Assembly (NCBI RefSeq): GCF_009759665.1
Contig: NZ_WQNE01000030.1
Coordinates: 40,471 to 104,470, forward strand
DNA: 64,000 nt
Origin: Bradyrhizobium cajani
GTDB lineage: Bacteria; Pseudomonadota; Alphaproteobacteria; Rhizobiales; Xanthobacteraceae
Direction of reading: 5' to 3'
The position numbers and the translations under genes were made by a program. The notes beneath the pieces were generated by a model. It had not been told where the DNA came from and searched no databases. It was given only the letters and a program-made list of their open reading frames with translations. This document shows positions 15,857 through 24,617 of the stretch, piece by piece (positions within the stretch are counted from its first letter, which is position 1; every line of letters begins with the position of its first letter).

Positions 15857-16483
15857 ATGAACACCCTGTCCAGCCTTTTGACCTATTCCGCCGATGGTCA
15901 GCTCGGCATCCTGATGTCGGCGCTGGCCGGTATCGCCGCCGCGCTAGCGGTCGCGCTGGCGATGACGGTCTACCTCCGCATGAGCTACCGGATGATCTAC
16001 GTGACCTGGCGCGAGGTCGTCAGGCACGGAATCGCGGCGCTCGCCGCGCTCGTGCTGTTCGCCTTTGCCGCCTACGACATGCGCCACGCCGCCCTGGCCT
16101 ATCTCGGCCTCAACCCTTCCAAGCCTGCGGTCGAATTCGAGATCCGCATGCCCAGGGAGATGCTGACGGCGGTGTCCGACGCCCAGGTCGAGCTGCATAC
16201 CGACCGGAACCAGACGCTGGCGCTGGTCGGCGGTGTGCGCGAGGTTCCGGACGGGCGCGCGCTGCTGCGCGGCGCGGTCGCGCTCAACCACCGCACCGCG
16301 GACCGCGTGCTGGTGGTGAACCTGCCCGGCAAGGGGACGTTCGAATTCCGCCTCCGCCTGCCGGCCGAGCCGCATCGCGCCGAGCAGTTCGGCCCCTGGC
16401 ACCTCGCCGACCGCATCGCCTCGCCGCTGGCCGGCAGCGTCGCCCCGCAGGACGCCTACACGATCCGCTATCGCGTGCTTTAA
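15857..16483 (+). CDS. Membrane-anchored protein of unknown function
   Basis: A 208-aa protein that I do not recognise. Two hydrophobic helices are visible (about 17-41 and 56-74), followed by a soluble part of about 130 residues rich in beta strands and ending in YTIRYRVL. The soluble part is probably periplasmic. It contains no cysteine or known catalytic motif. GGGGCGAGATACCGCC precedes the ATG. It is divergent from the MAPEG gene and is followed by the metallophosphoesterase on the same strand. Confidence 0.65.
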   Translation: MNTLSSLLTYSADGQLGILMSALAGIAAALAVALAMTVYLRMSYRMIYVTWREVVRHGIAALAALVLFAFAAYDMRHAALAYLGLNPSKPAVEFEIRMPREMLTAVSDAQVELHTDRNQTLALVGGVREVPDGRALLRGAVALNHRTADRVLVVNLPGKGTFEFRLRLPAEPHRAEQFGPWHLADRIASPLAGSVAPQDAYTIRYRVL

Positions 16484-16552
16484 ACTTTGTTCGTTGCGAT
16501 CCATGCCCGCGCCGTCATCGTTCCGACGCGCGCCAGCGCGTAAGATGATCGC

Positions 16553-17392
16553 ATGTCCGAATTTCGCCTCACGCAGATTTCCGACACGCATCTCGGCCGA
16601 CGCTTCCCCGGCCTGATCGCCAACTTCCACCGCGTCTGCGAGCACATCGACGCTGACAGGCCCGATCTCGTCATCAACACCGGCGACGTCTCTTTCGACG
16701 GGCCGACCAGCCGCGACGATGTCGAGTTCGCGAGGAGCCTGCACGACGCCCTCCCCATCGCCTGCCGCTACCTCCCCGGCAACCACGACATCGGCGACAA
16801 TCCGACCGCGATCGGGCCTGCACCGAAGCCGCCGGTGGAGGAAGCGCACCGCCGGCAGTTCTGCGACATCATCGGCGAAGACCATTGGTCGTTCGAGGCC
16901 GCCGGCTGGCGCTTCATCGGCCTCAACTCGCTGGTGCTGAATTCAGGGCTCGCCTTCGAGGCCGAGCAGTTCGACTGGCTGTCCCAGGAGATCGCGCGCA
17001 TTGACGGCAAGCCGGTTGCGCTATTCCTGCACAAGCCGGTGTTCCTCAACCTGCCCGACGATCCTGAGACGCCGGAGACCTCGATCCGCTACGTGCCGCA
17101 GCCGGCGCGCGCGCGATTGATCGAGATGTTTGCGCGCGTCGATCTGCGCCTCATCGCCAGCGGCCACGTGCACCAGCGGCGCGACTTCACCTTTCGCCAC
17201 ACCCGCCACGTCTGGGCGCCGTCGACCGGCTTCAAGATCAACGACCAGCGCCAGGACCGGATCGCGATCAAGGAAGTCGGGCTCGTGGAATATCGCTTCC
17301 AGCGCGACGGTTTTGAGGTCCGCCACGTCAAGGCGGCGGGGCAGCGCGATATCGATATTGAGGAGATCCTCGCCCAGATGGGCGAGCACTAG
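16553..17392 (+). CDS. Calcineurin-like metallophosphoesterase (CpdA-like)
   Basis: A 279-aa phosphodiesterase. All five metal-binding blocks are present: QISDTHLG (7-14), NTGDVSFD, PGNHDIGD, the conserved histidine in LFLHKP, and ASGHVHQRRD. This is the class III cyclic nucleotide phosphodiesterase pattern (CpdA, cAMP), but other phosphodiester substrates are possible. There is no signal peptide, so it is cytoplasmic. The stop is followed by the regulatory region of the LacI operon. The ATG at 16553 lies just before EFRLTQISDTH. Confidence 0.88.
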   Translation: MSEFRLTQISDTHLGRRFPGLIANFHRVCEHIDADRPDLVINTGDVSFDGPTSRDDVEFARSLHDALPIACRYLPGNHDIGDNPTAIGPAPKPPVEEAHRRQFCDIIGEDHWSFEAAGWRFIGLNSLVLNSGLAFEAEQFDWLSQEIARIDGKPVALFLHKPVFLNLPDDPETPETSIRYVPQPARARLIEMFARVDLRLIASGHVHQRRDFTFRHTRHVWAPSTGFKINDQRQDRIAIKEVGLVEYRFQRDGFEVRHVKAAGQRDIDIEEILAQMGEH

Positions 17393-17467
17393 CCCAATCT
17401 GTCAGCATCGCCCCCTACCTGAATACCTCATTGCATCAATTTCGCCCCCAAAATGGCTAGAACTCGC

Positions 17468-17487
17468 TAATGACAACGTTGTCATTA
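17468..17487 (+). promoter_or_regulatory. LacI-family operator of the amino-acid catabolic operon
   Basis: A perfect 20-bp palindrome with core TGACAACGTTGTCA, the central-CG form used by LacI-family proteins, lies 46 bases before the first start codon of the operon that ends with a LacI-type gene. No other copy was seen in the window. Confidence 0.78.
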
Positions 17488-17533
17488 CCACTTATCGTTC
17501 CTTCAGCGGTCGAGGGCCGCAGACGGAGCAACG

Positions 17534-18829
17534 ATGCAGTTCTTGTCCCGGTGGGATAGCCAACGTCTTTCAACGACCACGCGGGGCATTCCCCTGGTCG
17601 ATGGCCTATCCGCCGCGGACATCGGCAGCCAGCGCTGGTCACCGGCGCGCGGCGACCTTGCGCTGCCCGCCCTCACCCTCGACGAGACCGCCTTTGCGGC
17701 CAACCGCGACCTCTTTCTGGCCTGGTGCGCGAGCGCCAGCGTCGCGGTCGCGCCCCATGCGAAAACCCCGATGTCGCCGGAACTCGCCCGCTCGCTACGT
17801 GCAGCCGGCGCCTGGGGCACGACCGTTGCCAACATCCAGCAGGTCGCAGTGCTGCTCGCCGATGGCGAACGCCGCCTGCTGCTGGCCAATGAGATCGGCG
17901 GGCTTGCGTCCGGCCGGCGGCTTGGCGCGTTGCTGAGCACCTATCCCGACGTCGAATTTCATGCCTTCGCGGATTCGCCGGCGGCCGTCGCAGCGCTCGT
18001 CGAGGCGGCGCGGATTGCGGGGCGCAACGAATTGTCCGTGCTGGTCGAGCTCGGCGCGGGCCGGGCCGGCGCGCGCGACCGTGCCGCGGTCGAAGCGACG
18101 ATCGCCGCGGTGCTCGCGTCCGACCGGCTCGTGCTCGGCGGCGTCGCCACCTATGAGGGCGCGGCCGCGACAGCCGATACCGATGAGACGATGCGCGCGA
18201 TCGCCGCGCTGATGGCGCGCACCATCGAAACCTTCGCACTGGTGCGCGCTGCTGCCCCGGGTCGGCCGCTGATCATCAGCGCCGGGGGCTCGGCCTATTT
18301 CGATATCGTCACGCGGGCGCTCGCCCCGGTCGCGCAGGCCGACGGCAATGCCACCGTTCTTCTGCGCTCCGGCGCACTGTTCTTCGCCGATCACGGCATC
18401 TATGCCCGCGCCTTCGCCGAGCTCGACCGCCGCGGCGGGCTCGTCATCGACGGCGCCCGGCACTCGGCGGCGGACGGTTTCCGGCCCGCGCTCACGCTCT
18501 GGGCCGAGGTGCTGTCGCGGCCGGAAGCAGGCCTTGCGATCGCCGGCTTCGGTATGCGCGATGCCTCCTTCGACCAGGGCCTGCCGGTGCCGCTGCGCAC
18601 CTTCCGCGACGGCGTCGCGCAGCAAGGGCTCGCTGAGACCTTGTCGGTCACCCGTCTCAACGATCAGCATGCGTTCCTGTCGGTTGGACCCGATAGCCCG
18701 CTTGCGGTCGGCGACATCATCGCCTTCGGCATCTCGCATCCCTGCACCTGCCTCGACCGCTGGCGCGTGATCCTCGCGCTCGACGCCGACGGCATCGTGA
18801 CGCGCGCCCTCCCCACGCAGTTCGGCTGA
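17534..18829 (+). CDS. PLP-dependent D-serine dehydratase/D-threonine aldolase-like enzyme
   Basis: A 431-aa fold-type III PLP enzyme. The Schiff-base lysine is K77 in APHAKT, and the barrel continues with LVELGAGRAGAR and GGVATYEGAA. The zinc pair typical of eukaryotic-type D-serine dehydratase and D-threonine aldolase is H402-x-C404 in ISHPCTC. It would remove water from, or cleave, a beta-hydroxy D-amino acid, making an enamine/imine or an aldehyde. It is the first gene after the operator, with GGAG before the ATG, and a RidA protein encoded further down could hydrolyse an imine product. The exact substrate is unknown. Confidence 0.82.
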   Translation: MQFLSRWDSQRLSTTTRGIPLVDGLSAADIGSQRWSPARGDLALPALTLDETAFAANRDLFLAWCASASVAVAPHAKTPMSPELARSLRAAGAWGTTVANIQQVAVLLADGERRLLLANEIGGLASGRRLGALLSTYPDVEFHAFADSPAAVAALVEAARIAGRNELSVLVELGAGRAGARDRAAVEATIAAVLASDRLVLGGVATYEGAAATADTDETMRAIAALMARTIETFALVRAAAPGRPLIISAGGSAYFDIVTRALAPVAQADGNATVLLRSGALFFADHGIYARAFAELDRRGGLVIDGARHSAADGFRPALTLWAEVLSRPEAGLAIAGFGMRDASFDQGLPVPLRTFRDGVAQQGLAETLSVTRLNDQHAFLSVGPDSPLAVGDIIAFGISHPCTCLDRWRVILALDADGIVTRALPTQFG

Positions 18830-18839
18830 GAGCGGCGCG

Positions 18840-19499
18840 ATGAATTTCCTGCCGCTCTGGCGCTATCAGAACCAGCTCATCGACGGCGCCATCGTCACGC
18901 TGGAGCTGACGGTCATCTCGGCGGTATGCGGCCTTCTGATCGGCATTGCCGGCGCGGTCGCGCTGAAGGGCCGCATCACGCAGCTGCGCTGGCTGGTGCG
19001 CTTCTACATCGAGCTGTTCCGCAACACGCCGTCGCTGATCCAGATCTTCATCGTCTTCTTCGTGCTGCCGACCTTCGGCCTGAAGCTTCCGGCGTTCGAG
19101 GCCGCCTGCGTGGCGTTGTCGCTCTATTTCGGCGCCTATTCGGTCGAGATCATCCGCGCAGGCCTCGATTCCATTCCGCGCAGCCAGGTCGAGGCCGGTG
19201 CCTGCCTCGGGCTGTCAGGCTGGCAGGTGTTTCGCCACATCATCCTGCCGCCGGCGCTGCGTAACGCCTATCCGGCCGTGACCAGCCAGTTCGTGCTGCT
19301 GCTGCTTGGCACCTCGCTCGCCTCGCAGGTCGCGGCAGACGAGCTGTTCCACGTCGCCGGCTTCATCGAGAGCCGCACCTATCGCAGCTTCGAGGTCTAT
19401 GCGGTGATCTGCGCCGTCTATTTCGCGATGGCGATGTCGTTCAAGGCGCTGTTCGCCATCATCGGCGCCGTCGCCTTCCGCTGGCCGCGGCGGCGCTGA
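18840..19499 (+). CDS. Amino-acid ABC transporter permease (HisM/HisQ type)
   Basis: A 219-aa inner-membrane permease with about five helices. The EAA loop, EAGACLGLSGWQVFRHIILPPALRNAYP, contacts the ATPase. The family takes up polar amino acids. It starts 10 bases after the PLP enzyme gene and is followed 10 bases later by the second permease. The two permeases are clearly different proteins, so they would form a heterodimer. Confidence 0.92.
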   Translation: MNFLPLWRYQNQLIDGAIVTLELTVISAVCGLLIGIAGAVALKGRITQLRWLVRFYIELFRNTPSLIQIFIVFFVLPTFGLKLPAFEAACVALSLYFGAYSVEIIRAGLDSIPRSQVEAGACLGLSGWQVFRHIILPPALRNAYPAVTSQFVLLLLGTSLASQVAADELFHVAGFIESRTYRSFEVYAVICAVYFAMAMSFKALFAIIGAVAFRWPRRR

Positions 19500-19509
19500 G
19501 GGGCAAGCG

Positions 19510-20160
19510 ATGCGATCCTTCTCCCTCATCGACTTCGTCTCGCTGTTCACTGCGCTACGCTGGACCGTCGCGCTCGTCGTGCTCGCGCGCGCCTTCGGCG
19601 CGCCGCTGGCGCTCGGGCTTGCGCTCGGCCGCATCAGCCGCTTTGCCGGGCTGCGCTGGGCAATGGCGGCGTGCATCCAGGTGATCCAGAGCGTGCCGCT
19701 GCTCGGCCTGTTGTTCTTCTTCTATTTCGGCATGCCGGTCTTCCTGGGCATCCAGGTCCCCGCGATCATCGCCGTGACCGTCGCCTACACGCTCTACACC
19801 GCCGCCTTCCTCGGCGAGATCTGGCGCGGCGGGCTGGAGGCCGTGAAGCAGGCGCAGTGGGAGGCCGGCGCCTGCCTCGGCCTCTCCGCCTGGCAGCAAT
19901 TCCGCCACATCATCGCGCCGCAGGCACTGCGGCTGTCGCTGCCGCCGACCGTCGGCTTCCTGGTGCAGCTCATCAAGGGCACCTCGCTCGCCTCCATTCT
20001 AGGCTTCGTCGAGCTTGCCCGCGCCGGCCAGGTGGTGAGTGCGGCGACGTTCCAGCCGCTGCTCACCTACGCGCTCGTCGCCGCGATCTATTTCGCGCTG
20101 TGCCTGCCGCTCACGCTCTGGTCCCGCTCATTGGAGGCCCGCCTCGATGGCTCTCGTTGA
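19510..20160 (+). CDS. Amino-acid ABC transporter permease (second subunit)
   Basis: A 216-aa permease of the same family, with the EAA loop EAGACLGLSAWQQFRHIIAPQALRLSLPP and about five membrane helices. Together with the preceding permease it should form the membrane channel. Its end overlaps the ATPase start by 14 bases, so the two are translationally coupled. Confidence 0.92.
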   Translation: MRSFSLIDFVSLFTALRWTVALVVLARAFGAPLALGLALGRISRFAGLRWAMAACIQVIQSVPLLGLLFFFYFGMPVFLGIQVPAIIAVTVAYTLYTAAFLGEIWRGGLEAVKQAQWEAGACLGLSAWQQFRHIIAPQALRLSLPPTVGFLVQLIKGTSLASILGFVELARAGQVVSAATFQPLLTYALVAAIYFALCLPLTLWSRSLEARLDGSR

Positions 20161-20875
20161 AATCCGTGACGTGCACAAGACGTTCGGCAAGGTCGAGGTG
20201 CTCAAGGGCGTCTCGCTCGACGTCGAGGAAGGCGAGATCGTCACCATCATCGGCCGCTCGGGCTCGGGCAAGTCGACGCTGCTCCGCTGCATCAATGCGC
20301 TGGAGAGCGTCGATTCCGGCGAGATCCGGGTCGAGGGCCAGAAGGTCCACGCTGGGATGCCTGACCTCAAGAAATTCCGTCAGCGCGTCGGCATTGTGTT
20401 CCAGGCCTTCAACCTGTTCCCGCACCTGAAGGTCGAGCGCAACATCACGCTGGCCCCGCTCCTCACCGGCCGCATCGAGAAGGCGAAAGCCCGTGCACTC
20501 GCCGAGGACGTGCTGACCCGCGTCGGCCTTGCCGACAAGATCGACGCCTGGCCCGAGCAGCTCTCCGGCGGCCAGCAGCAGCGCGTCGCGATCGCGCGAT
20601 GCCTCGCCATGGCCCCTCACCTGATGCTGTTCGACGAGGTGACCTCTGCGCTCGATCCCGAACTCGTCGGCGAAGTGCTGAAGGTGATGGAGGCGATGGC
20701 GAAACAAGGCATGACGATGATCCTCGTCACCCACGAGATGGGTTTTGCCCGCAACGTCGCCAACCGCATCGTCTTCATGCATCAGGGCCGCGTCTGGGAA
20801 CAGGGACCGCCGGCCAAGCTGTTCGCCAACCCTGAAACACCCGAGCTCGCAAGCTTCATCGCGTCGTCGAAATGA
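20147..20875 (+). CDS. Amino-acid ABC transporter ATP-binding protein
   Basis: A 242-aa ATPase. Walker A is GRSGSGKST, the Q-loop is VFQAFNLFPHLKVERN, the signature is LSGGQQQR and Walker B is LMLFDEVTSALDPE, followed by the H-loop VTHEM. It is a GlnQ/HisP-type protein. The ATG at 20147 (MALVEIRDV) overlaps the permease end; the longer upstream frame is an artefact of the overlap. Confidence 0.95.
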   Translation: MALVEIRDVHKTFGKVEVLKGVSLDVEEGEIVTIIGRSGSGKSTLLRCINALESVDSGEIRVEGQKVHAGMPDLKKFRQRVGIVFQAFNLFPHLKVERNITLAPLLTGRIEKAKARALAEDVLTRVGLADKIDAWPEQLSGGQQQRVAIARCLAMAPHLMLFDEVTSALDPELVGEVLKVMEAMAKQGMTMILVTHEMGFARNVANRIVFMHQGRVWEQGPPAKLFANPETPELASFIASSK

Positions 20876-20910
20876 ACATCGCCCACCCCATCCGTCACCA
20901 GGAGAGAGCC

Positions 20911-21708
20911 ATGAGACAATTGAAGTCCCTCTTTGCGATCGCCGCCACGGCGCTTGCCGTCCTCGCTGCACCGAACCCCGCTCACGCCGACAAGCTCCAG
21001 GACGTGCTCGGTTCGGGCAAGCTGCGCGTCGGCATCCTGACCGACGCGGCGCCCTGGGGCTTCAAGGACGACAAGGGCGAGATCGCAGGTCTTGACGCCG
21101 ATCTCGCGCGGCTGATCGCCGCCGACATGGGCGTGAAGCTCGAGCTGGTGCCGGTGACCGGCGCAGCCCGCATCCCGAGCCTGTTGTCGGACAAGATCGA
21201 CATGCTGATCGCGGGGCTCGGCGCCACGCCCGAGCGCGCCCAGCAGGTGATGTTCTCGCAGCCCTACGCGGTGGTGAATCTCGGCGTCTACGGCGCCAAG
21301 TCGCTGCCTGCCGCGACCGGCAAGAAGCCGGACAATCTCGACGGCCGCAGCGTTGCGGTGGCCAAGGGCTCGACGCTCGACGTCTGGCTCACCGACAACG
21401 CCCCGAAGGTGAAGCTGGTGCGTTTCGAGGACACGCCGGCGGCCCTCGCCGCCTATCTCGCCGGCCAGGCCGACACGTTTGCGGAGAACAGCGCGATCGC
21501 GCTGAAGGTGCAGGAGCAGAACCCGACCAAGGAGGTCGAGCTGAAATTCCTGATCCGCCAGTCGCCCGCTCATGTCGGCGTGCGCCAGGGCGAGCAGAAC
21601 CTGCTCAACTGGATCAACACCGACATCTTCACCAACAAGCTCAACGGCAAGCTCGGCGCATTGCAGCTGAAGTGGTTCAAGGAAGAGCAGTCGCTGCCGA
21701 CGCTGTAA
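20911..21708 (+). CDS. Amino-acid ABC transporter substrate-binding protein
   Basis: A 265-aa periplasmic receptor of solute-binding family 3. The signal peptide is about 25 residues, MRQLKSLFAIAATALAVLAA then ...HADK, with likely cleavage after AHA. The mature start, LRVGILTDAAPWGF, is the family pattern for the ligand-binding site. The ATG at 20911 follows GGAGAGAG; an upstream ATG at 20872 lacks this. The conserved DMLIAGLGATPERAQQVMFS and AVAKGSTLD segments fit amino-acid ligands, but the specificity is not clear from motifs. Confidence 0.9.
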   Translation: MRQLKSLFAIAATALAVLAAPNPAHADKLQDVLGSGKLRVGILTDAAPWGFKDDKGEIAGLDADLARLIAADMGVKLELVPVTGAARIPSLLSDKIDMLIAGLGATPERAQQVMFSQPYAVVNLGVYGAKSLPAATGKKPDNLDGRSVAVAKGSTLDVWLTDNAPKVKLVRFEDTPAALAAYLAGQADTFAENSAIALKVQEQNPTKEVELKFLIRQSPAHVGVRQGEQNLLNWINTDIFTNKLNGKLGALQLKWFKEEQSLPTL

Positions 21709-21716
21709 GTTTCAGA

Positions 21717-21743
21717 GGGCTCCCGTGCCGGTCGCGGGAGCCC
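21717..21743 (+). promoter_or_regulatory. Intercistronic stem-loop after the binding-protein gene
   Basis: GGGCTCCCG (21717-21725) pairs with CGGGAGCCC (21735-21743) around a 9-nt loop. No T run follows, so it is more likely an mRNA-stabilising hairpin or partial attenuator than a terminator. Such stems after binding-protein genes often raise their share of the transcript. Confidence 0.6.
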
Positions 21744-21766
21744 CACCTTCACGAGGAGAATCCAAC

Positions 21767-22111
21767 ATGATCAAACGTTACGTCGTCGGCTCCCGCATGA
21801 GCCAGGCCGTCGCCGCCGGCGGCATGGTGCACATCGCAGGTCAAGTTGCGGATGACCGCAAGGCCGGCATCGTGTCGCAGACCCAGCAGGTGCTCGCCAA
21901 GATCGACGCGCTGCTGAAGGAAGCCGGCAGCGATCGCTCCAAACTGATCGCGGTCAACGTCTTCCTGCCGCACATCACCGATTTCGACACCATGAACTCG
22001 GTGTACGACGCCTGGATCGATCCGGCCAATCCGCCGGCGCGCGCCTGCGTCGAAGCCCGTCTCGCCGATCCCGACCTGCGCGTCGAGATGACCGCGGTCG
22101 CCCTGCTCTGA
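21767..22111 (+). CDS. RidA-family imine deaminase
   Basis: A 114-aa Rid protein. The C-terminal ARACVEARLADPDLRVEMTAVAL contains the arginine that binds the carboxylate of 2-imino acids in RidA, so a hydrolase acting on enamine/imine intermediates is plausible. The ATG at 21767 follows GAGGAG. Its location between the transporter and a deacylase, in the same operon as a PLP dehydratase-like enzyme, fits release of a keto acid from an unstable imine. It is one of three Rid proteins in the window. Confidence 0.9.
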   Translation: MIKRYVVGSRMSQAVAAGGMVHIAGQVADDRKAGIVSQTQQVLAKIDALLKEAGSDRSKLIAVNVFLPHITDFDTMNSVYDAWIDPANPPARACVEARLADPDLRVEMTAVALL

Positions 22112-22172
22112 AGATCGCGTCCTCTTCCAATCTTCGGCCGGCGCCGGCGACGGCGCGGCCCCGAGGCCTCCC

Positions 22173-23204
22173 ATGCATACCGGACTTTTCCACGAGATCG
22201 ACTTCGAGAAGGACCAGAAATGGTCCGGCCATCTCGGCATTCCCTTCTCGATCGATCGCTCCCCCTACTTCCAGCTCAAGATCCCGATCTTCCGGATCAA
22301 GAACGGCGCCGGCCCGAAACTGCTGTTGATGGCCGGCAATCACGGCGACGAATATGAGGGCGAGATCACGCTGACGCGGCTGTATCGCCGGCTCGATGCC
22401 GCCGCCGTCAAGGGCGAGATCACCATCCTGCCCTTCGCCAATCTGCCGGCCGTGATGGCGGCGCGCCGCCGTTCGCCACTCGACGAGGGCAACCTAAACC
22501 GCGCCTTCCCCGGCGATGCCGGCGGCACGCCGACCTTCCGGCTCGCGCACTTCCTCGAGCACGAGCTGTTTCCGCGGCATGACGTCGTGTTCGACATCCA
22601 CTCCGGCGGCACCTCGATGGCGCATGTGCCCTGCGCGCTGATCGAGCGGCAGGGACCGCCCGAGATGTTCGGCCATGCGCTGCGCCTGATGGAAGGATTG
22701 GGAATGCCCTTCGCCTTCGTCGCCGAGAACGGTGCCACGGCCCCGACCTCGATGGCGGCGGCCGCGCGTGCCGGCGCGATCGGGCTCTCCGGCGAGTTCG
22801 GCGGCGGCGGCACCGTCACGCCGCAAACGATGGCGCTGACGGCGCGCGCCGTCGATCGCCTGCTGCTCGCGCTCGGCCTCGTCCAGGCGCCCGTGCTGGG
22901 GCCGCATGCTCCGGTCGAGCGCGCCACCGAGCTGCTGGCCTTGCAGAGCCATGCGCAGGCAGTGTTCGCGACACGGCGCGGCTGGTTCGAGCCCGCGGTC
23001 ATGGTCGGCGCGCGCGTTGCGGCCGGTGACATCGCCGGCTGGTACCATGACTTCGAGCGCCCGGAGCTGCCGGAAGAGGTGCTGCGTTTCCCTGCCGAGG
23101 GCATCGTGATCTCGCAGCGCCTGCACACCGACAGCCAGAGCGGCGACTGCCTGGTCCAGGTCGGCCGGGCCTTGAACCGCGAGGAGGTTTTGAAGGCGGA
23201 CTGA
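22173..23204 (+). CDS. AstE/AspA-family zinc deacylase (DoeB-like)
   Basis: A 343-aa member of the succinylglutamate desuccinylase/aspartoacylase family. Zinc ligands are H57 and E60 in GNHGDEYEGE and H143 in DIHSGG, and the catalytic glutamate is probably in SGEFGGGG. The closest named relative by pattern is DoeB, which deacetylates N-acetyl-diaminobutyrate in ectoine breakdown, but no ectoine hydrolase is present. It would release an acyl group from an N-acylated amino acid taken up by the transporter. It starts 61 bases after the RidA gene. Confidence 0.85.
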   Translation: MHTGLFHEIDFEKDQKWSGHLGIPFSIDRSPYFQLKIPIFRIKNGAGPKLLLMAGNHGDEYEGEITLTRLYRRLDAAAVKGEITILPFANLPAVMAARRRSPLDEGNLNRAFPGDAGGTPTFRLAHFLEHELFPRHDVVFDIHSGGTSMAHVPCALIERQGPPEMFGHALRLMEGLGMPFAFVAENGATAPTSMAAAARAGAIGLSGEFGGGGTVTPQTMALTARAVDRLLLALGLVQAPVLGPHAPVERATELLALQSHAQAVFATRRGWFEPAVMVGARVAAGDIAGWYHDFERPELPEEVLRFPAEGIVISQRLHTDSQSGDCLVQVGRALNREEVLKAD

Positions 23205-23242
23205 GTTCGATTAGCCTCCTCTTCTTCACCGATCAGGATTCG

Positions 23243-24307
23243 ATGACCGATCCGGCAAAGCCGAGCTATGACGACGTGGTGCGCATACCTGCGCCGCCCG
23301 GCCGCGCCAGCGCGAGCGGACGGCCGCCGCGCATCGAGGAGGTGGCGGAGCGCGCGGGCGTTGCACCGATCACGGTGTCGCGGGTGCTGCGTCATCCCGA
23401 GAAGGTCAACCGCGAGACCCGCGAGCGCATCCTGGCAGTGATCGAGGCGACCGGCTACGCCTCCAACCCGCATGCACGCGCGTTGCGCTCGGGCCGGTCG
23501 AACGTGGTCGTCGCGTTTGTCTCCAACATCCTCAGCCAGCAGTTCGGGCTCGCGGTGCGCAGCCTCGCCGCCACGCTGGAGCCCGAAGGCTTCGAGGTGC
23601 TGGTCGGCCAGACCTCCTACTCCTATGCCAAGGAGGTCGCGATGATCCAGTCGCTGCGCGGCATCCGCCCCGCCGCCGTGATGTTCACCGGCGTGATCGA
23701 GCTCGAGGAGAATCGCGCCGCGCTGCTCGAACTCGGCATCCCGGTAATCGAGACCTGGGCGTTTCCGCGCGACCCCATCGACATGCTGGTCGGCCTGCCC
23801 AATGCGGATGCCGGCGCGATGGCGGCGCGAAGGCTGGCCGCGGCCGGACATCGCCGCGTCGCCTTCGTCGGGCGCAGCAGCGGCCGCGGCGCGCTGCGCC
23901 GCGACGGGTTTCGCGCGGCAGCGGCAGAGCTCGGCCTCGAGATCGTCCATGAAATCAGTGTCGGTGAGATCACGGGACTGGCCGACGGTCGCGCCGCCTT
24001 CACCACCCTGCTCGAACGCGGCGCCCCAGTCGATGCCGTGTTCTGCGCCAACGATCTGCTCGCGACCGGCGCGCTGATCGAGGCGCGCGCCCGCGGACTT
24101 TCCGTGCCGCGCGATCTCGCCGTGCTCGGCTTCGGCGACAATGACGTGGCCGATCAGATCACGCCCGGCCTCACCACCATCTCGTTCGATGCGGCGGCCG
24201 TCGGGCGTGTCTCGGGCGAACTGCTGCTGGCGCGCCTATCCGGCACGCCACGAGCTGAAGAGCGGCTCGCGGTCGATCTGTTCCTGGTCGAGCGCGGCAG
24301 CGTCTGA
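23243..24307 (+). CDS. LacI-family transcriptional regulator
   Basis: A 354-aa regulator. The HTH is IEEVAERAGVAPITVSRVLRHPEKVNRETRERILAVIEATGYASNPHARALRSGR (about 30-85), with the hinge helix, then a periplasmic-binding-like core (residues about 90-354) that senses a small ligand. It has an unusual 30-residue N-terminal extension rich in proline. It closes the operon, and its own operator is probably the palindrome at 17468-17487, so it would be an autoregulated repressor induced by a pathway intermediate. Confidence 0.9.
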   Translation: MTDPAKPSYDDVVRIPAPPGRASASGRPPRIEEVAERAGVAPITVSRVLRHPEKVNRETRERILAVIEATGYASNPHARALRSGRSNVVVAFVSNILSQQFGLAVRSLAATLEPEGFEVLVGQTSYSYAKEVAMIQSLRGIRPAAVMFTGVIELEENRAALLELGIPVIETWAFPRDPIDMLVGLPNADAGAMAARRLAAAGHRRVAFVGRSSGRGALRRDGFRAAAAELGLEIVHEISVGEITGLADGRAAFTTLLERGAPVDAVFCANDLLATGALIEARARGLSVPRDLAVLGFGDNDVADQITPGLTTISFDAAAVGRVSGELLLARLSGTPRAEERLAVDLFLVERGSV

Positions 24308-24317
24308 GCGTTTCAGC

Positions 24318-24617
24318 CTACGCTACCCTCTTGAGATCCTGCTGGATCGCGGCGAGCAAGGATTGCAGCGCCTCGCTGTTCACCGGCTTCGCGGCCAGGT
24401 CATTGGCAACGGGCTGCTTCGCGGGCTGCCCAGCCTTGACCGGACGCTTCGGGAACGGCGGCGGGGGTGCCGGCATCGAGGGCCTGGCCAAATCGCCCTC
24501 GTCCTCGGTGTGGACGAAGTTGCCATGGATGACGTCGTCGCGGCGGCCCATGACGAACATCGCCACCCAATAGCCGGCGGCCAGCAGAATGACGCAGAAA
24601 ATACCGATCTCTAACAT
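24318..24617 (-). CDS. Small membrane protein of unknown function
   Basis: A 99-aa protein that I do not recognise. It has one N-terminal helix (about 3-24, LEIGIFCVILLAAGYWVAMFVM) and a proline-rich cytoplasmic-type tail, RPSMPAPPPPFPKRPVKAGQPAKQPV, ending in SLLAAIQQDLKRVA. The ATG at 24617 was preferred to a TTG at 24629. It is convergent with the LacI gene (10 bases apart) and downstream of the oxidoreductase gene. Confidence 0.6.
   Translation of the reverse strand: MLEIGIFCVILLAAGYWVAMFVMGRRDDVIHGNFVHTEDEGDLARPSMPAPPPPFPKRPVKAGQPAKQPVANDLAAKPVNSEALQSLLAAIQQDLKRVA

Noticed and set aside
21717..21743. Hairpin as an operon terminator
   Set aside because: No T run follows, and the next gene continues the operon after 23 bases with its own Shine-Dalgarno.
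22340..23950. A 536-codon frame on the minus strand
   Set aside because: Antisense to the deacylase and LacI genes, both of which have intact motifs on the other strand.
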